Assembly (NCBI GenBank): GCA_002841765.1
Contig: PHAV01000002.1
Span: 1 to 64,000, forward strand
DNA from: Deltaproteobacteria bacterium HGW-Deltaproteobacteria-4
Lineage (GTDB): Bacteria; Desulfobacterota; Desulfuromonadia; Desulfuromonadales; UBA2197
DNA length: 64,000 nucleotides
Direction: 5' to 3'
Shown: piece after piece, positions 24,514 to 33,918 of the stretch
Numbering within the stretch: the stretch's first letter is position 1
How the letters are laid out: the number at the start of each line of letters is the position of its first letter
Made by a program: the position numbers and the translations under genes
Notes under the pieces: generated by a model
What the model saw: the letters and a program-made list of their open reading frames with translations, nothing else
Databases searched by the model: none
Told to the model about the DNA's origin: nothing

Positions 24514-26145
24514 ATGCAGCGGTTTTTGATTTTGTTCCTGCTCCTCGGCACTGTATTCTTTTCGGCCTGTAATCGCCAGGAAAGCGCGGTGATGCCGCCG
24601 AGTGCCAACCAGCCCGCAGCCCCGCCGGTGCATGGCGATACCATGATCTCGGGGATGATCGGCGACGCCAGCAATCTGCTGCCGGTCCTTTCCTCGGACA
24701 GCGCTTCTTCGGAAGTGAGTGAACTTGTTTATAACGGCCTGGTCCGTTACGACAAGAATCTGAAGCTTGAAGGAGAGTTGGCAAAGTCGTGGGAGATCTC
24801 CCCCGATAATCTGACGATCACCTTTCATCTGCGGCCGGGAGTGAAGTGGCACGATGGCACCCCCTTTACCGCCGATGACGTCCTCTTTACCTACCAGCTC
24901 CTAGTCGATCCTCTGGTGCCAACGGCTTATGCCGATCGCTATAAACTCGTGACCAGGGCAGAAGTCCTTGATCCCCTGACCTTTCGGGTCCAGTATGCCA
25001 AGCCGCTCGCCTCGGCGCTGATCAGCTGGGGCTTCTCGATTCATCCCCGTCACCTTCTTGCCGGTCAGGATCTCAGCAAGAGTCCGCTGGCAAGTGCCCC
25101 GGTCGGCACCGGTCCTTATCGTTTTAAAGAGTGGAAGCGCGGTGAGAAGATGGTCCTCGAAGCGAACCGCGATTATTGGGAAGGAGCTCCCTATATCGAT
25201 CGGGTCGTTTATCGGGTGATCCCCGACGAATCGACGATGTTTCTCGAACTTCAGGCCGGGGGGGTTGACCAGATGGGGTTGACACCGATTCAGTATGCCC
25301 GGCAGACCGATACCGCGACCTTCAAGCGTCAATTCAGTAAATACCGCTATCCGTCCTTTGCTTACACTTATCTCGGCTACAATCTCAAGAATCCGCTCTT
25401 TCAAGACAAACGGGTCCGGCAAGCTCTTTCGTTCGCGATCAACAAGCAAGAACTGATCGATGGTGTCCTCCTCGGTCTCGGTCAGGAAGCGACCGGTCCC
25501 TATAAGCCCGGCACCTGGCCAAATAATCCGAACGTTAAAAAATATCCCTTCGACCCGACGCAAGCAAAAAAACTATTGGCTGAAGCCGGCTGGAGCGATC
25601 GTAACGGCGACGGCATTGTCGACAAGGATGGCCGGCCCCTGGCCTTCACCATCGTCACCAATCAGGGGAATGAAGCCCGGATCAAGAGCGCCGAGATTAT
25701 CCAGCGGCGCCTGCACGATGTCGGCGTCGATGTCAAAATCCGCGTGATCGAGTGGGCCTCCTTCCTCAAAGAGTTTATCAACCCCGGCAAGTTCGAGGCG
25801 ACGATCCTCGGCTGGAGCGTGCCGATCGATCCCGACAGTTATAACGTCTGGCATTCGAGCAAGACCCGGCCCGGCGAGTTGAACTTTATCGGTTTCAAGA
25901 ATGCGGAAGTCGATACGCTCCTCGAAAAGGGGCGGGAAACCCTGGACGAAGCGCAGCGGAAGAAATATTACGATCGTTTTCAGGAAATTCTTGCTGAAGA
26001 ACAGCCCTATACCTTCCTTTATGTTCCGGATGCGCTGCCGGTGGTTGCGGCCCGCTTTAAAGGGATAGAGCCGGCGGCCGCAGGGATCATGCATGATTTC
26101 ATTAAGTGGCATGTGCCGAAAGATGAATGGAAATACGCTCAATAG
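24514..26145 (+). CDS. Peptide ABC transporter substrate-binding lipoprotein
   Basis: A 543-residue SBP_bac_5 (OppA/DppA family) lipoprotein: signal LGTVFFSAC, then AKSWEISPDNLTITFHLRPGVKWHDGTPFTADDV and VGTGPYRFKEWKRGEKM, both family signatures. It binds oligopeptides or similar compounds in the periplasm. The ATG at 24514 has AGGAG about 9 bases upstream. It is followed by one permease gene; the second permease and the ATPases are absent nearby. Confidence 0.92.
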   Translation: MQRFLILFLLLGTVFFSACNRQESAVMPPSANQPAAPPVHGDTMISGMIGDASNLLPVLSSDSASSEVSELVYNGLVRYDKNLKLEGELAKSWEISPDNLTITFHLRPGVKWHDGTPFTADDVLFTYQLLVDPLVPTAYADRYKLVTRAEVLDPLTFRVQYAKPLASALISWGFSIHPRHLLAGQDLSKSPLASAPVGTGPYRFKEWKRGEKMVLEANRDYWEGAPYIDRVVYRVIPDESTMFLELQAGGVDQMGLTPIQYARQTDTATFKRQFSKYRYPSFAYTYLGYNLKNPLFQDKRVRQALSFAINKQELIDGVLLGLGQEATGPYKPGTWPNNPNVKKYPFDPTQAKKLLAEAGWSDRNGDGIVDKDGRPLAFTIVTNQGNEARIKSAEIIQRRLHDVGVDVKIRVIEWASFLKEFINPGKFEATILGWSVPIDPDSYNVWHSSKTRPGELNFIGFKNAEVDTLLEKGRETLDEAQRKKYYDRFQEILAEEQPYTFLYVPDALPVVAARFKGIEPAAAGIMHDFIKWHVPKDEWKYAQ

Positions 26146-26198
26146 TTGAGATCTTGTGTCGCCCCTATAACGATTCTCCCTGGAAGTGACAGCCCTTT

Positions 26199-27173
26199 AT
26201 GCTGAATTATCTGGCCCGGCGGTTTTTAATGATGATCCCCCTGTTGATCGGGATTACCTTGATCTCCTTTGTGGTGATCCATCTCGCGCCGGGCGAGCCG
26301 ACCGACATGCAGACCCAGCTCAACCCCGAGGTAAGCACTGAACTGCGGAATCGCCTGCGCGACCAGTATGGTCTCGATAAGCCGTTGGTGGTTCAGTATG
26401 GCGAATGGCTGGGGCGCTTTGTCCGTCTCGATTTCGGCAACTCCTTTTCGCAGGATCGGCGTCCGGTTCTGGACAAAATTGTCGAACGGCTGCCGATCAC
26501 CATCAGTATCAATCTTCTGTCGATCGTCGCCATCCTCGCTACCGCCATACCCATCGGCATCTATTCAGCAACACATCGCGGTTCTCTCTTTGACCGCATG
26601 ACGACAATTCTGGTCTTTATCGGCTTTGCCGCCCCCTCCTTCTGGCTGGCGCTGCTCCTCATGGACTTTTTCGGGGTGCGCCTTGGAGTCTTGCCGATTG
26701 CCGGGCTCAAGTCTCTGGACTACGACTCCTTGAGTTCTGTCGGTAAAGTCATGGATCTCGGCCGCCATCTCATTCTGCCGGTCTTTATCTCGACCTTTGG
26801 CGGTCTTGCCGGCTTCTCGCGCTACATGCGCTCGAATATGCTGGAAGTCATCCGCCAGGATTACATCCTCACTGCCCGCGCCAAGGGCCTTTCAGAGCAG
26901 ACTGTGATCTATCGTCATGCGCTGCGGAATGCCCTGTTGCCGGTGATTACCATTCTCGGGCTATCGGTGCCGGGACTCATCGGCGGGAGTGTCATCTTTG
27001 AAACAATCTTCGCCATCCCCGGCATGGGCAAGCTCTTTTACGACGGGGTAATGATGCGCGACTACCCTCTGATTATGGGGATCCTGGTGATGGGGGCCAT
27101 CCTCACCCTGATTGGCAATCTTCTCGCGGATCTTTGTTATGCTTTTGCCGACCCGCGTATTCGCAACCGTTAG
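26199..27173 (+). CDS. Peptide ABC transporter permease (DppB type)
   Basis: A 324-residue inner-membrane permease with six membrane helices. It starts [34 protein letters not shown], and the EAA loop is at about 220-240 ([28 protein letters not shown]). It should pair with a DppC-type permease and two ATPases, but the next genes are a 54-aa protein and a ferritin-like protein, so those parts must be encoded elsewhere or be missing. Confidence 0.92.
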   Translation: MLNYLARRFLMMIPLLIGITLISFVVIHLAPGEPTDMQTQLNPEVSTELRNRLRDQYGLDKPLVVQYGEWLGRFVRLDFGNSFSQDRRPVLDKIVERLPITISINLLSIVAILATAIPIGIYSATHRGSLFDRMTTILVFIGFAAPSFWLALLLMDFFGVRLGVLPIAGLKSLDYDSLSSVGKVMDLGRHLILPVFISTFGGLAGFSRYMRSNMLEVIRQDYILTARAKGLSEQTVIYRHALRNALLPVITILGLSVPGLIGGSVIFETIFAIPGMGKLFYDGVMMRDYPLIMGILVMGAILTLIGNLLADLCYAFADPRIRNR

Positions 27174-27227
27174 ACGGCGGTCGATTCGTGTGCTAACCTT
27201 TTAAAGAAATGTTTGCAGGGAGTCACT

Positions 27228-27392
27228 ATGGAGACGATCAAGACCGCCAGTTTTGAATATCTCATCGACTTGGCGAAGCCGAAACCGGAGGGGGGCTATG
27301 AATTTGTCCTCGATGGCTCGGCTTACCAGATTGACGATGTTCTTGAAATCAGCGCGATTGCCGGAAAACATGGCTATATTGTCATCTATTAA
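27228..27392 (+). CDS. Small 54-aa protein
   Basis: Encodes METIKTASFEYLIDLAKPKP... ending GKHGYIVIY. The ATG at 27228 is preceded by GCAGGGAG at a good distance. The sequence is ordered-looking and acidic, without a signal peptide or Cys. It is followed after 20 bases by the ferritin-like gene, probably in one transcript. I do not recognise the family. Confidence 0.6.
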   Translation: METIKTASFEYLIDLAKPKPEGGYEFVLDGSAYQIDDVLEISAIAGKHGYIVIY

Positions 27393-27412
27393 AGTCATGG
27401 AAGGAGAAGATC

Positions 27413-27883
27413 ATGAACAGTCCCGATGTCTGTTTTACTTTTGAAGCGGCCCTGGAGATGGCAGTGGCGATGGAGGAAAGCGGCTTCCGCCATTATCTTG
27501 CGGCTCTGCGCAGCTGCCAGCGGCCGGAGACGAAGATGATCCTCAGGGACGCCGCCCTCGACGAGCTTGATCATAAGTATCAACTCGAAAAGGCGCTGGT
27601 CGAAGGGACGATCGACCACCTGCACTTTGACCATCCGGTGCCGACAATGGATCTTGATTACCTCCTGGCGCAAAAGACCTTACGTCCGGATGCCGATGCA
27701 CGTGAAGCTCTTGCCTACGCTATCCATCTCGAAAAAATCTCTCTCGATTTTTATCTGAGCATGGCAAGCGCCTGCGACGGAGCACCGATGGCGGCGATCT
27801 TTACCCGGATGGCGAATGATGAAGCCCGGCATTTACGTTCCCTTGAAGACGACTACGAAACCCACTGTCTGACCGAAAACTGA
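27413..27883 (+). CDS. Ferritin-like / rubrerythrin-type di-iron protein
   Basis: A 156-residue four-helix protein with the di-iron pattern of the ferritin-like superfamily: helix 1 MAVAMEESGFRHY, helix 2 DAALDELDHKYQLE (ExxxH-like), helix 3 AIHLEKISLDFY and helix 4 MANDEARHLRSLE (ExxH). No rubredoxin domain. Such proteins reduce peroxide or sense iron in anaerobes. AAGGAGAAGATC precedes the ATG. Confidence 0.85.
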   Translation: MNSPDVCFTFEAALEMAVAMEESGFRHYLAALRSCQRPETKMILRDAALDELDHKYQLEKALVEGTIDHLHFDHPVPTMDLDYLLAQKTLRPDADAREALAYAIHLEKISLDFYLSMASACDGAPMAAIFTRMANDEARHLRSLEDDYETHCLTEN

Positions 27884-27905
27884 TCTAGCTGAAGGGAAAA
27901 TTACG

Positions 27906-27955
27906 ACGTCGCTGTGTCCGGCATGATTATTACCGGTTGCAGCGACGTTTTTTTG
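27906..27955 (+). terminator. Terminator after the ferritin-like gene
   Basis: ACGTCGCTG / CAGCGACGT stem with an inner CCGG...CCGG part, followed by a run of seven T. It separates the rightward unit from the converging azlD gene. Confidence 0.75.
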
Positions 27956-28004
27956 TGTGGTGCTCACAAGTCGTCACATTGATGACAAGTGGCTTTCATC
28001 ACGA

Positions 28005-28328
28005 TTAAATCCAGTGCTGGATGAGCCAATAGAATCCCATGCCGAAGATAACGGACATTCCAAGTGATCTGGTGCGCAGGGCCAGAAGGAGGGTGGGGAT
28101 GGCGGCGAAGAGTTCCGGCTTACCCAGAGACAGGGTCCGGGTGCTGCTGTCGAGCAGTAATCCCGGCGCCAGCAGGGCGGCGAGGATGGCGACCGGAATC
28201 AGGCTCAGCCAATCGCGGAGCCCGGCAGGAAGGTTGCGATCGGCGAGGAGCACCAGTGGCAAAACGCGCGGCAGGTAAGTGACGATCCCCATCCCGAAAA
28301 GAAGCCACAAATAGTCAGAGTAGTTCAT
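28005..28328 (-). CDS. azlD: Branched-chain amino acid exporter small subunit AzlD
   Basis: A 107-residue membrane protein with four hydrophobic helices (LLFGMGIVTYLPRVLPL, then SLIPVAILAALLAPGLLL). AzlD is the partner of AzlC in export of branched-chain amino acids. The ATG at 28328 overlaps azlC by 4 bases (ATGA). Confidence 0.9.
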   Translation of the reverse strand: MNYSDYLWLLFGMGIVTYLPRVLPLVLLADRNLPAGLRDWLSLIPVAILAALLAPGLLLDSSTRTLSLGKPELFAAIPTLLLALRTRSLGMSVIFGMGFYWLIQHWI

Positions 28329-29029
28329 CCCAACCCCCAGCTCTTTTTCCCCAAACGTTTCAACAGAAATCCGCCGCTGGCGGCAATGATTGCCGCAGCC
28401 AGGGCATAACTGTTGCCGGGGAGGAGGAGGGCCCAAAGAGTGCTGACACTGAGGGCAAGCACGGCAGTGATTATATGGAGACGGCTTTGCAGTTGGGTGA
28501 CGAGGAGGGCGATAAACATCGCCGGTAGAGCAAAGTCAATGCCGTAAGCACCGGCGGGGATGAGACTGCCGGCCAAGGCGCCGATGATCGTCGAAACGAT
28601 CCAGGTGGCGTTGGCCACCTGGTTAAGAGCCAGAGCCCGCCAGGGGTCCCAGTCGCTCCGAAAGCGAACCATGTTGAGAGCAAAGCTTTCGTCGGTGATC
28701 CCATAGCCGAAGAGGAAAAGAAATCTTCGCGAAGAACCGCGTAGGTGGACAGCCAGTGCCGAACTCATCAGGAGATGGCGAAAGTTGACGATCAGGGTGG
28801 TGAGGATGATCGCCGCCGGGGCTGCTCCCTGGCCGATCATCGCCACGGCGATAAACTGGGCGCTGCCGGCAAAGACGCAGAGGGACATCAAACCGATATC
28901 GAGGGGAGAAAATCCCGTCTGACGGGCGAGGACGCCAAGGGCGAGGCCGATGGGGATGTAGCCCAGGCAGATCGGCCAGGCGGCAACAGCTCCTGCTCCA
29001 AGGGTAGAAAGGGTGCTTTGCCGGGTCAT
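28325..29029 (-). CDS. azlC: Branched-chain amino acid exporter AzlC
   Basis: A 234-residue membrane protein of the AzlC/LIV-E family: PICLGYIPIGLALGVLA, DIGLMSLCVFAGSAQFIAVA, and FLFGYGITDESFAL are family stretches. It exports leucine, isoleucine, valine or analogues with AzlD. It overlaps the DMT transporter gene upstream by 4 bases, so the three genes are one operon. Confidence 0.92.
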   Translation of the reverse strand: MTRQSTLSTLGAGAVAAWPICLGYIPIGLALGVLARQTGFSPLDIGLMSLCVFAGSAQFIAVAMIGQGAAPAAIILTTLIVNFRHLLMSSALAVHLRGSSRRFLFLFGYGITDESFALNMVRFRSDWDPWRALALNQVANATWIVSTIIGALAGSLIPAGAYGIDFALPAMFIALLVTQLQSRLHIITAVLALSVSTLWALLLPGNSYALAAAIIAASGGFLLKRLGKKSWGLG

Positions 29030-29937
29030 GACACTGTCCGGCGGCTATCGGCAAAGTGCGCTGAGATAACACCACCGATGATCAGGATCGAGCCCCAGAC
29101 GATCTGTCCGGTGAGCGGTTCATCCAGCAGGAGAACGCCACTGCTGACACCGATCAGCGGCAGGACATAAAGGAAGTTGTTGGTCATCGTCACCCCGAGA
29201 TGGCTGATGGCAAGATTCCAGAAGTGATAGCCGAGGACCGAGCAGAAGACCGTCAGAAAAGCGACCCCGAGCCAGGCGTTCAATGACGGCATGGGGTAGG
29301 GGGTAAGGACCCACTCAAGGAGGGCGCCGGGAAAGAGGGTGACAGCGCCGGTCACCATGATCAGCATTGTGATCAACAGGTGCGGATAGCGATGGAGTAA
29401 GCGATCAGCGTAGGCGCTGTAGGCAACCCAGCTGGCGACGGCGCCGAAGATGAGGAGATCGCCGGTCGTCGAAGCGGTACTGCCGGCTCCGTCGTTGCTG
29501 ACCAGGAGGAAGACGCCGCCGAGAGCTGTCAGTGAGGCGGCAATCAGCATCGGTTTGATCGGCAGGCGTTGATGGATGATCCCGTAGAGTTCGGTGCACA
29601 GGGGGATGGTGGCGATGATCAGGGCGCCGTGCGAAGCGCTGGTGTAAAAGAGGCCGAAGTTCTCGAAGGCAAAGTAAGTGGTGACACCAAAAAAACCGAG
29701 AAGAAAGAGGGGGAGACGATCCTCTTTGGCGATCTTGCGCCACGTTTTTGCCTTGCTCGCCCACGGCCAGACGATCAGTGATGCCAAAAAGAAACGGAGA
29801 AAAGCCAGGGTCAAGGGCGGGATTTCGCTCATGGTTGTCTTGATCACGACAAAGGAGATGCCCCACGACAGAATCGGTACACTGACACAAAAAACGCCGA
29901 AAGCAATACGGCGGGGAGTTGGAGGCAAAGTTATCAT
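29026..29937 (-). CDS. EamA/DMT-family transporter
   Basis: A 303-residue exporter with ten hydrophobic helices in two EamA repeats (PILSWGISFVVIKTTMSEIP and a second half from about 160). This family exports amino acids and metabolites; co-transcription with azlCD suggests amino acid efflux. AGGAAAG precedes the ATG. Confidence 0.9.
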   Translation of the reverse strand: MITLPPTPRRIAFGVFCVSVPILSWGISFVVIKTTMSEIPPLTLAFLRFFLASLIVWPWASKAKTWRKIAKEDRLPLFLLGFFGVTTYFAFENFGLFYTSASHGALIIATIPLCTELYGIIHQRLPIKPMLIAASLTALGGVFLLVSNDGAGSTASTTGDLLIFGAVASWVAYSAYADRLLHRYPHLLITMLIMVTGAVTLFPGALLEWVLTPYPMPSLNAWLGVAFLTVFCSVLGYHFWNLAISHLGVTMTNNFLYVLPLIGVSSGVLLLDEPLTGQIVWGSILIIGGVISAHFADSRRTVS

Positions 29938-29952
29938 GAATCTTTCCTGCGA

Positions 29953-29987
29953 AAAGAAACGGGGCGCTGTCTTAGGCAGCGCCCCGT
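29953..29987 (-). terminator. Terminator after the amino acid uptake operon
   Basis: A perfect 11-base stem ACGGGGCGCTG / CAGCGCCCCGT with a 7-base loop; on the minus strand it is followed by TTTCTTTTC. It lies 25 bases after the ABC ATPase stop and before the DMT transporter gene. Confidence 0.8.
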
Positions 29988-30011
29988 TCGGGTCAGGTGT
30001 GCCGGATCATT

Positions 30012-30746
30012 TTAAAGGATCTGATGGAGAAAGAGTTTGGTCCGTTCTTCCTTCGGAGCGGTAAAAAAGGTCTCAGGTGTCCCTTCTTCAACGATGCGCC
30101 CCTGATCCATAAAGAGAATCCGGTCGGCGACTTCCCGGGCAAAGCCCATTTCGTGGGTGACGACGACCATGGTCATCCCTTCGCGGGCGAGCTGCTTCAT
30201 GACATCGAGGACTTCGCCGACCATCTCCGGGTCGAGGGCGCTGGTCGGTTCGTCAAAGAGAATGACTTTGGGATCCATGGCCAGGGCCCGGGCGATTGCT
30301 ACCCGCTGTTGCTGTCCGCCGGAAAGGCGGGATGGGTATTCGGCCTCTTTTTCGGCAATCCCGACCTTGGCGAGGAGGGCGCGCCCCTTAGTCTCGGCCT
30401 CGACCGGCGAACGCTTGCGGACGGTGGTCTGCGCCAGGGTGATATTTTCCAAAACGGTTTTGTGTGGAAAGAGGTTGAACTGCTGGAAGACCATGCCGAC
30501 CTCGCGACGCACCAGATTGATATCGGTCTTGCGATCAGCCAGATCGACTCCGTCGATGATGATGTTCCCGGCATCGAACTCTTCCAGCCCGTTCAGGCAG
30601 CGCAGGAAGGTCGACTTCCCCGAACCCGAGGGGCCGATGATGACGACGACTTCGCCGCGGGCGATTTCAGTGCTGACATCATCGACAGCGCGAACAGTCT
30701 GACCCCGGCCGCTAAAGATTTTAAGGACATGAGAAGTCTTAATCAC
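30012..30746 (-). CDS. Polar amino acid ABC transporter ATP-binding protein
   Basis: A 244-residue GlnQ/HisP-type ATPase: Walker [11 protein letters not shown] loop [18 protein letters not shown], signature LSGGQQQR, Walker [14 protein letters not shown]. The frame is open further upstream, but the GTG at 30746 gives the normal family start (VIKTSHVLK) and an 8-base overlap with the permease gene, so translation is coupled. Confidence 0.9.
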   Translation of the reverse strand: MIKTSHVLKIFSGRGQTVRAVDDVSTEIARGEVVVIIGPSGSGKSTFLRCLNGLEEFDAGNIIIDGVDLADRKTDINLVRREVGMVFQQFNLFPHKTVLENITLAQTTVRKRSPVEAETKGRALLAKVGIAEKEAEYPSRLSGGQQQRVAIARALAMDPKVILFDEPTSALDPEMVGEVLDVMKQLAREGMTMVVVTHEMGFAREVADRILFMDQGRIVEEGTPETFFTAPKEERTKLFLHQIL

Positions 30747-31701
30747 TGACCGACAGCCTCCTCTCGACCCAGAAGATGAGTTGTGACAAGACCGAGGTGA
30801 CGGCCAGATAAAGGGCGGCCACGACAAACCAGACTTCGAAGGTGGCAAAGGAAGAGGTGATAACTTCGCGCCCGGCTTTGCTCAGGTCAGTGATGGCGAT
30901 GACCGAGACCAGAGAGGAGTCTTTAATCAGACTGATAAATTGTCCGGCCAACGGCGGCAGCGTCCGCTTGAAGGCTTGCGGCAGGACGATGTAGACCATG
31001 GTCTGAAAGGAATTCATCCCCAGCGACCGAGCTGCTTCGCTCTGCCCTTTCGGGATCGACTGAATGCCGGCGCGGATGATCTCGGCGACATAAGCGCCGG
31101 AGAAGATCGCCAGGGCGCAGACTCCGGCGACGAGACGGTCGAGGTTGAGGACAGTGCCGACAAAGAAGTAGAAGATAAAGATTTGCACCAGCAGGGGGGT
31201 GCCGCGGACGATCTCGATGTAAGTGATCGACAGGCCGCGCAGGGTCGGATTTTTACTGACGCGGCATAAACCGGTGACCAGGCCGAGAATCATGCCGAGG
31301 ATACCGGACAGGAAAGAGATCCAGATCGTCGTCCACAGTCCCTTGACCAACGGGCCGACATGCCAACCGGGATTGCTGCCGAGGATGTCCCCTTCAAAGA
31401 GCTCTTCGCCGGTCTTTACCTTGACGCCCGCCGTTTCGACCTCTATCGAGAATAACTCGCCGTCTTCCGCTTTGACAGTAACGGTACTCAGTTCCCCTTG
31501 CTGCGTGATCGCGGTCACCAGACCATCAAAGGGGGCTTTCTCCAACTCTTCAGAATAATAAAAGAAATAGCCGGGGACGCGTTCCCAGTGCCAGGTGTAG
31601 TCGACCCGTTTGGTCGCGACCACCATGCTGGCAACGATGCAGATAAGGATACCGGCGAGGAGAAGCTGCCATTTCCAGTTGTCTTTGCTGGTTGAATGCA
31701 A
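30739..31701 (-). CDS. Polar amino acid ABC transporter permease with N-terminal extension
   Basis: A 320-residue permease. The last ~210 residues are a normal HisM/GlnP-type permease ([23 protein letters not shown] loop [23 protein letters not shown]). Ahead of it is a membrane helix (about 12-28) and about 70 extra residues predicted outside the membrane, rich in Val, Glu and Thr ([19 protein letters not shown]). Related permeases in this bacterial group carry such an insert, but its role is unknown. It probably forms a homodimer, since only one permease is encoded. Confidence 0.88.
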   Translation of the reverse strand: MHSTSKDNWKWQLLLAGILICIVASMVVATKRVDYTWHWERVPGYFFYYSEELEKAPFDGLVTAITQQGELSTVTVKAEDGELFSIEVETAGVKVKTGEELFEGDILGSNPGWHVGPLVKGLWTTIWISFLSGILGMILGLVTGLCRVSKNPTLRGLSITYIEIVRGTPLLVQIFIFYFFVGTVLNLDRLVAGVCALAIFSGAYVAEIIRAGIQSIPKGQSEAARSLGMNSFQTMVYIVLPQAFKRTLPPLAGQFISLIKDSSLVSVIAITDLSKAGREVITSSFATFEVWFVVAALYLAVTSVLSQLIFWVERRLSVSD

Positions 31702-31730
31702 GGTGTCGATTCCCTGATGTTAAAGAAGAT

Positions 31731-31770
31731 ACAACCGGCACCCCCTTGCAAAACGCGGGGTGCCGGTTGT
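31731..31770 (-). terminator. Hairpin between binding protein and permease genes
   Basis: ACAACCGGCACCCC / GGGGTGCCGGTTGT, a 14-base perfect stem with a 12-base loop. On the minus strand the following TATCTTCTTTAAC is only partly T-rich. It likely causes partial termination or 3' protection, giving more binding protein than permease. Confidence 0.65.
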
Positions 31771-31786
31771 CAGTATGGTGGCCTTG

Positions 31787-32593
31787 TTATTTGCCTTTTT
31801 CTTTCAGCCAGGAGGTATCTTTAAACCATTTCTTGTAAATCTTGTCGTAGCTGCCATCGGCTTTGCTCTTGACCAGAAAGTCATTGAGCCAGGCGACAAA
31901 TTGGGGGTTGCCCTTGCGCACGGCCCATCCTAAAGGCTCTTCAGTGAACGGTTTGTCAAGGAAGATCAATTTCCCCTGGCCTTTTTCGGCAAAGGCAACA
32001 GCATTGTAGGGGGCATCGTAGATAAAGGCGTCAATCTTGCCGTTCACCAGTTCCATCAAGGCTTCGTGTTCGGTTTCGTAGGAGAAATATTTCGCCTTGG
32101 GGATCATCTCTTTGGCGGCGAATTCCCCGGTGGTGCCGAGTTTGCTGGAAATTTTGTATTCGGCAGTATTCAGATCTTTATAGGACTGGATCTTTTTGGC
32201 GAGATCTTTGCGGATCAGTGCGGTCTGGCCGATGATGATATAGGGATTGGCAAAGTCGACGGTCTGGGCGCGTTCTTCGGTCACGGTCATACCGCTCATG
32301 ATGACGTCGAACTTGCCGGTGATGAGTGAGGGGATAATCCCGTCCCAGGCGGTGCTGACGAGTTCAAGCTTGACGCCCAGAGCTTTGGCCATGCGTTTGG
32401 CCATATCGACATCAAAGCCGATGATCTCCCCTTTCTGGTTGACCAGCTCAAAGGGCATATAGCCCGGTTCCATACCGACACGTAACACACCGCGGGCTTT
32501 GATCTCGTCAAGGGTATCTGCTGCCGTGGCAACTGACACGAAGAGACCGGCTAAAGCAAAGAGAGTGCAGCACAACAGGGTCAACCTTTTCAT
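31787..32593 (-). CDS. Polar amino acid ABC transporter substrate-binding protein
   Basis: A 268-residue periplasmic SBP_bac_3 protein. Signal peptide about 1-24 (LFVSVATAA), then IKARGVLRVGMEPGYMPFEL, GFDVDMAKRMA and MSGMTVTEERAQTVDFANPY, all family signatures. AGGAGG precedes the ATG. First gene of the uptake operon, before the permease and ATPase genes. The amino acid bound cannot be read from sequence. Confidence 0.92.
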   Translation of the reverse strand: MKRLTLLCCTLFALAGLFVSVATAADTLDEIKARGVLRVGMEPGYMPFELVNQKGEIIGFDVDMAKRMAKALGVKLELVSTAWDGIIPSLITGKFDVIMSGMTVTEERAQTVDFANPYIIIGQTALIRKDLAKKIQSYKDLNTAEYKISSKLGTTGEFAAKEMIPKAKYFSYETEHEALMELVNGKIDAFIYDAPYNAVAFAEKGQGKLIFLDKPFTEEPLGWAVRKGNPQFVAWLNDFLVKSKADGSYDKIYKKWFKDTSWLKEKGK

Positions 32594-32631
32594 GGAGCTT
32601 CCTCCTGTATGGGTGAGATGGCCAAGGCGGC

Positions 32632-32787
32632 CTAGTAGGACTTCCCCTCATCGAGAAGTTCATTAATTAACATCGGAATATTGCAACGGGGACAGCGGGG
32701 GAAGTTTTCGCAAGGCAGGTAAGCGATTTCTGTGTAGCGGCAGCGCGGGCAGATCACTTCAATCGGTTCCCTTTTTCCTGCTTTCAT
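32632..32787 (-). CDS. Small zinc-ribbon protein, 51 aa
   Basis: Encodes MKAGKREPIEVICPRCRYTE and a second half with CPRC: two Cys pairs (ICPRC...C...RCPRCN) that should hold one zinc. Many such small rubredoxin/zinc-ribbon-like proteins exist; I do not recognise a precise family. It lies 38 bases upstream of the amino acid binding-protein gene on the same strand and may be the first gene of that operon. The ribosome binding site is weak (GAGGTTTTAAC). Confidence 0.6.
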   Translation of the reverse strand: MKAGKREPIEVICPRCRYTEIAYLPCENFPRCPRCNIPMLINELLDEGKSY

Positions 32788-32962
32788 GTTAAAACCTCGG
32801 CCGTCAGAGTGAATGGGTTGATTCTATTTATCTGATATTTATAACTATTTCATTATTATTAATGCCAAGACGAAATTTTATAACACAGCCGTAAAGTGTC
32901 AAACAAGCGTTATCAGAGTTTCACGACGAAAAAAAATTTTTCCATCGCAAGAAAGGGTTGCA

Positions 32963-33886
32963 ATGAAATCTTCGTCCACCTCGCGTCCTCTGGCAGAATT
33001 TCTGCTGGTTACCGTGACCCTCTTCTGGGGGGCGACCTTTCCGATCGTCAAAGAGGCGGTTTCCGAGGTGCCGGTCCTTTGTTTCCTTTGGGTCCGCTTT
33101 GCCCTCGCCGCCCTGCTTTTGGCAGCATTTGCCGGGCCGCGCCTGCTTACCCTTGACCGTCGCGGCATCCTCCGCGGCGTCTTTCTTGGTGGGCTCCTCT
33201 TTGCCTCTTATGCTTTTCAGACCTTCGGCCTGGAGATCACTTCTTCGGCGAATGCCGGATTTTTGACCGGACTTAACGTCGTCTGGGTCCCTCTTCTGGC
33301 TGGTCCTCTGCTTGGTAAGCACCCCGCTGTCGGTGCAAAGGCAGGTGTCTTTATTGCCTTGTTCGGGCTCCTCCTCTTGACCTGGCATACTCCCTGGACC
33401 CTTAATTTCGGCGATCTGCTGGTGGTGATCTGTTCCCTTTTTGTTGCCCTGCATATTCTTGGTCTTGATAAATGGACGGCCGGTTATGACGGGCGCGCCC
33501 TCGCCTTTGTGCAGATTGCCACCATGGCAATTCTCGGGTTTTTCGGCAGCCTGATCTGGGAACCGGTCACCTGGCCCCGGCAGTGGAGCGGAAGTTTACT
33601 GACCGCACTCATCATTACCGCGGTTTTTGCCACGGTCTATGCTTTCTGGGTGATGACGACCTTTCAGCGCCTCACCACCCCGACCCGCGCTGCCCTGATC
33701 TACACCCTGGAGCCGGTCTTTGCCGCCATCTTTTCGGTCTGGCTGGCGGGCGATCGCCTCACCACTCTGGCGTGGATTGGTGGCGGGTTCATCGTCGCCG
33801 GTATGCTGGTGGCAGAACTCTGGCCGACGCCGCGGGCCGTGATCCCCGGCGACGCTTTGGTTGAAAGTTCTTTTAAGGGCGATTAG
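32963..33886 (+). CDS. EamA/DMT-family transporter
   Basis: A 307-residue exporter with ten membrane helices and two EamA repeats (TLFWGATFPIVKEAV; second repeat from about 160, with ALIYTLEPVFAAIFSVWLAGD). The substrate is unknown. AAGGG precedes the ATG. It converges with the FG-GAP-like gene. Confidence 0.9.
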   Translation: MKSSSTSRPLAEFLLVTVTLFWGATFPIVKEAVSEVPVLCFLWVRFALAALLLAAFAGPRLLTLDRRGILRGVFLGGLLFASYAFQTFGLEITSSANAGFLTGLNVVWVPLLAGPLLGKHPAVGAKAGVFIALFGLLLLTWHTPWTLNFGDLLVVICSLFVALHILGLDKWTAGYDGRALAFVQIATMAILGFFGSLIWEPVTWPRQWSGSLLTALIITAVFATVYAFWVMTTFQRLTTPTRAALIYTLEPVFAAIFSVWLAGDRLTTLAWIGGGFIVAGMLVAELWPTPRAVIPGDALVESSFKGD

Positions 33887-33918
33887 AAACGTAGAAATAG
33901 TCTACGGACTGCCCTGCC

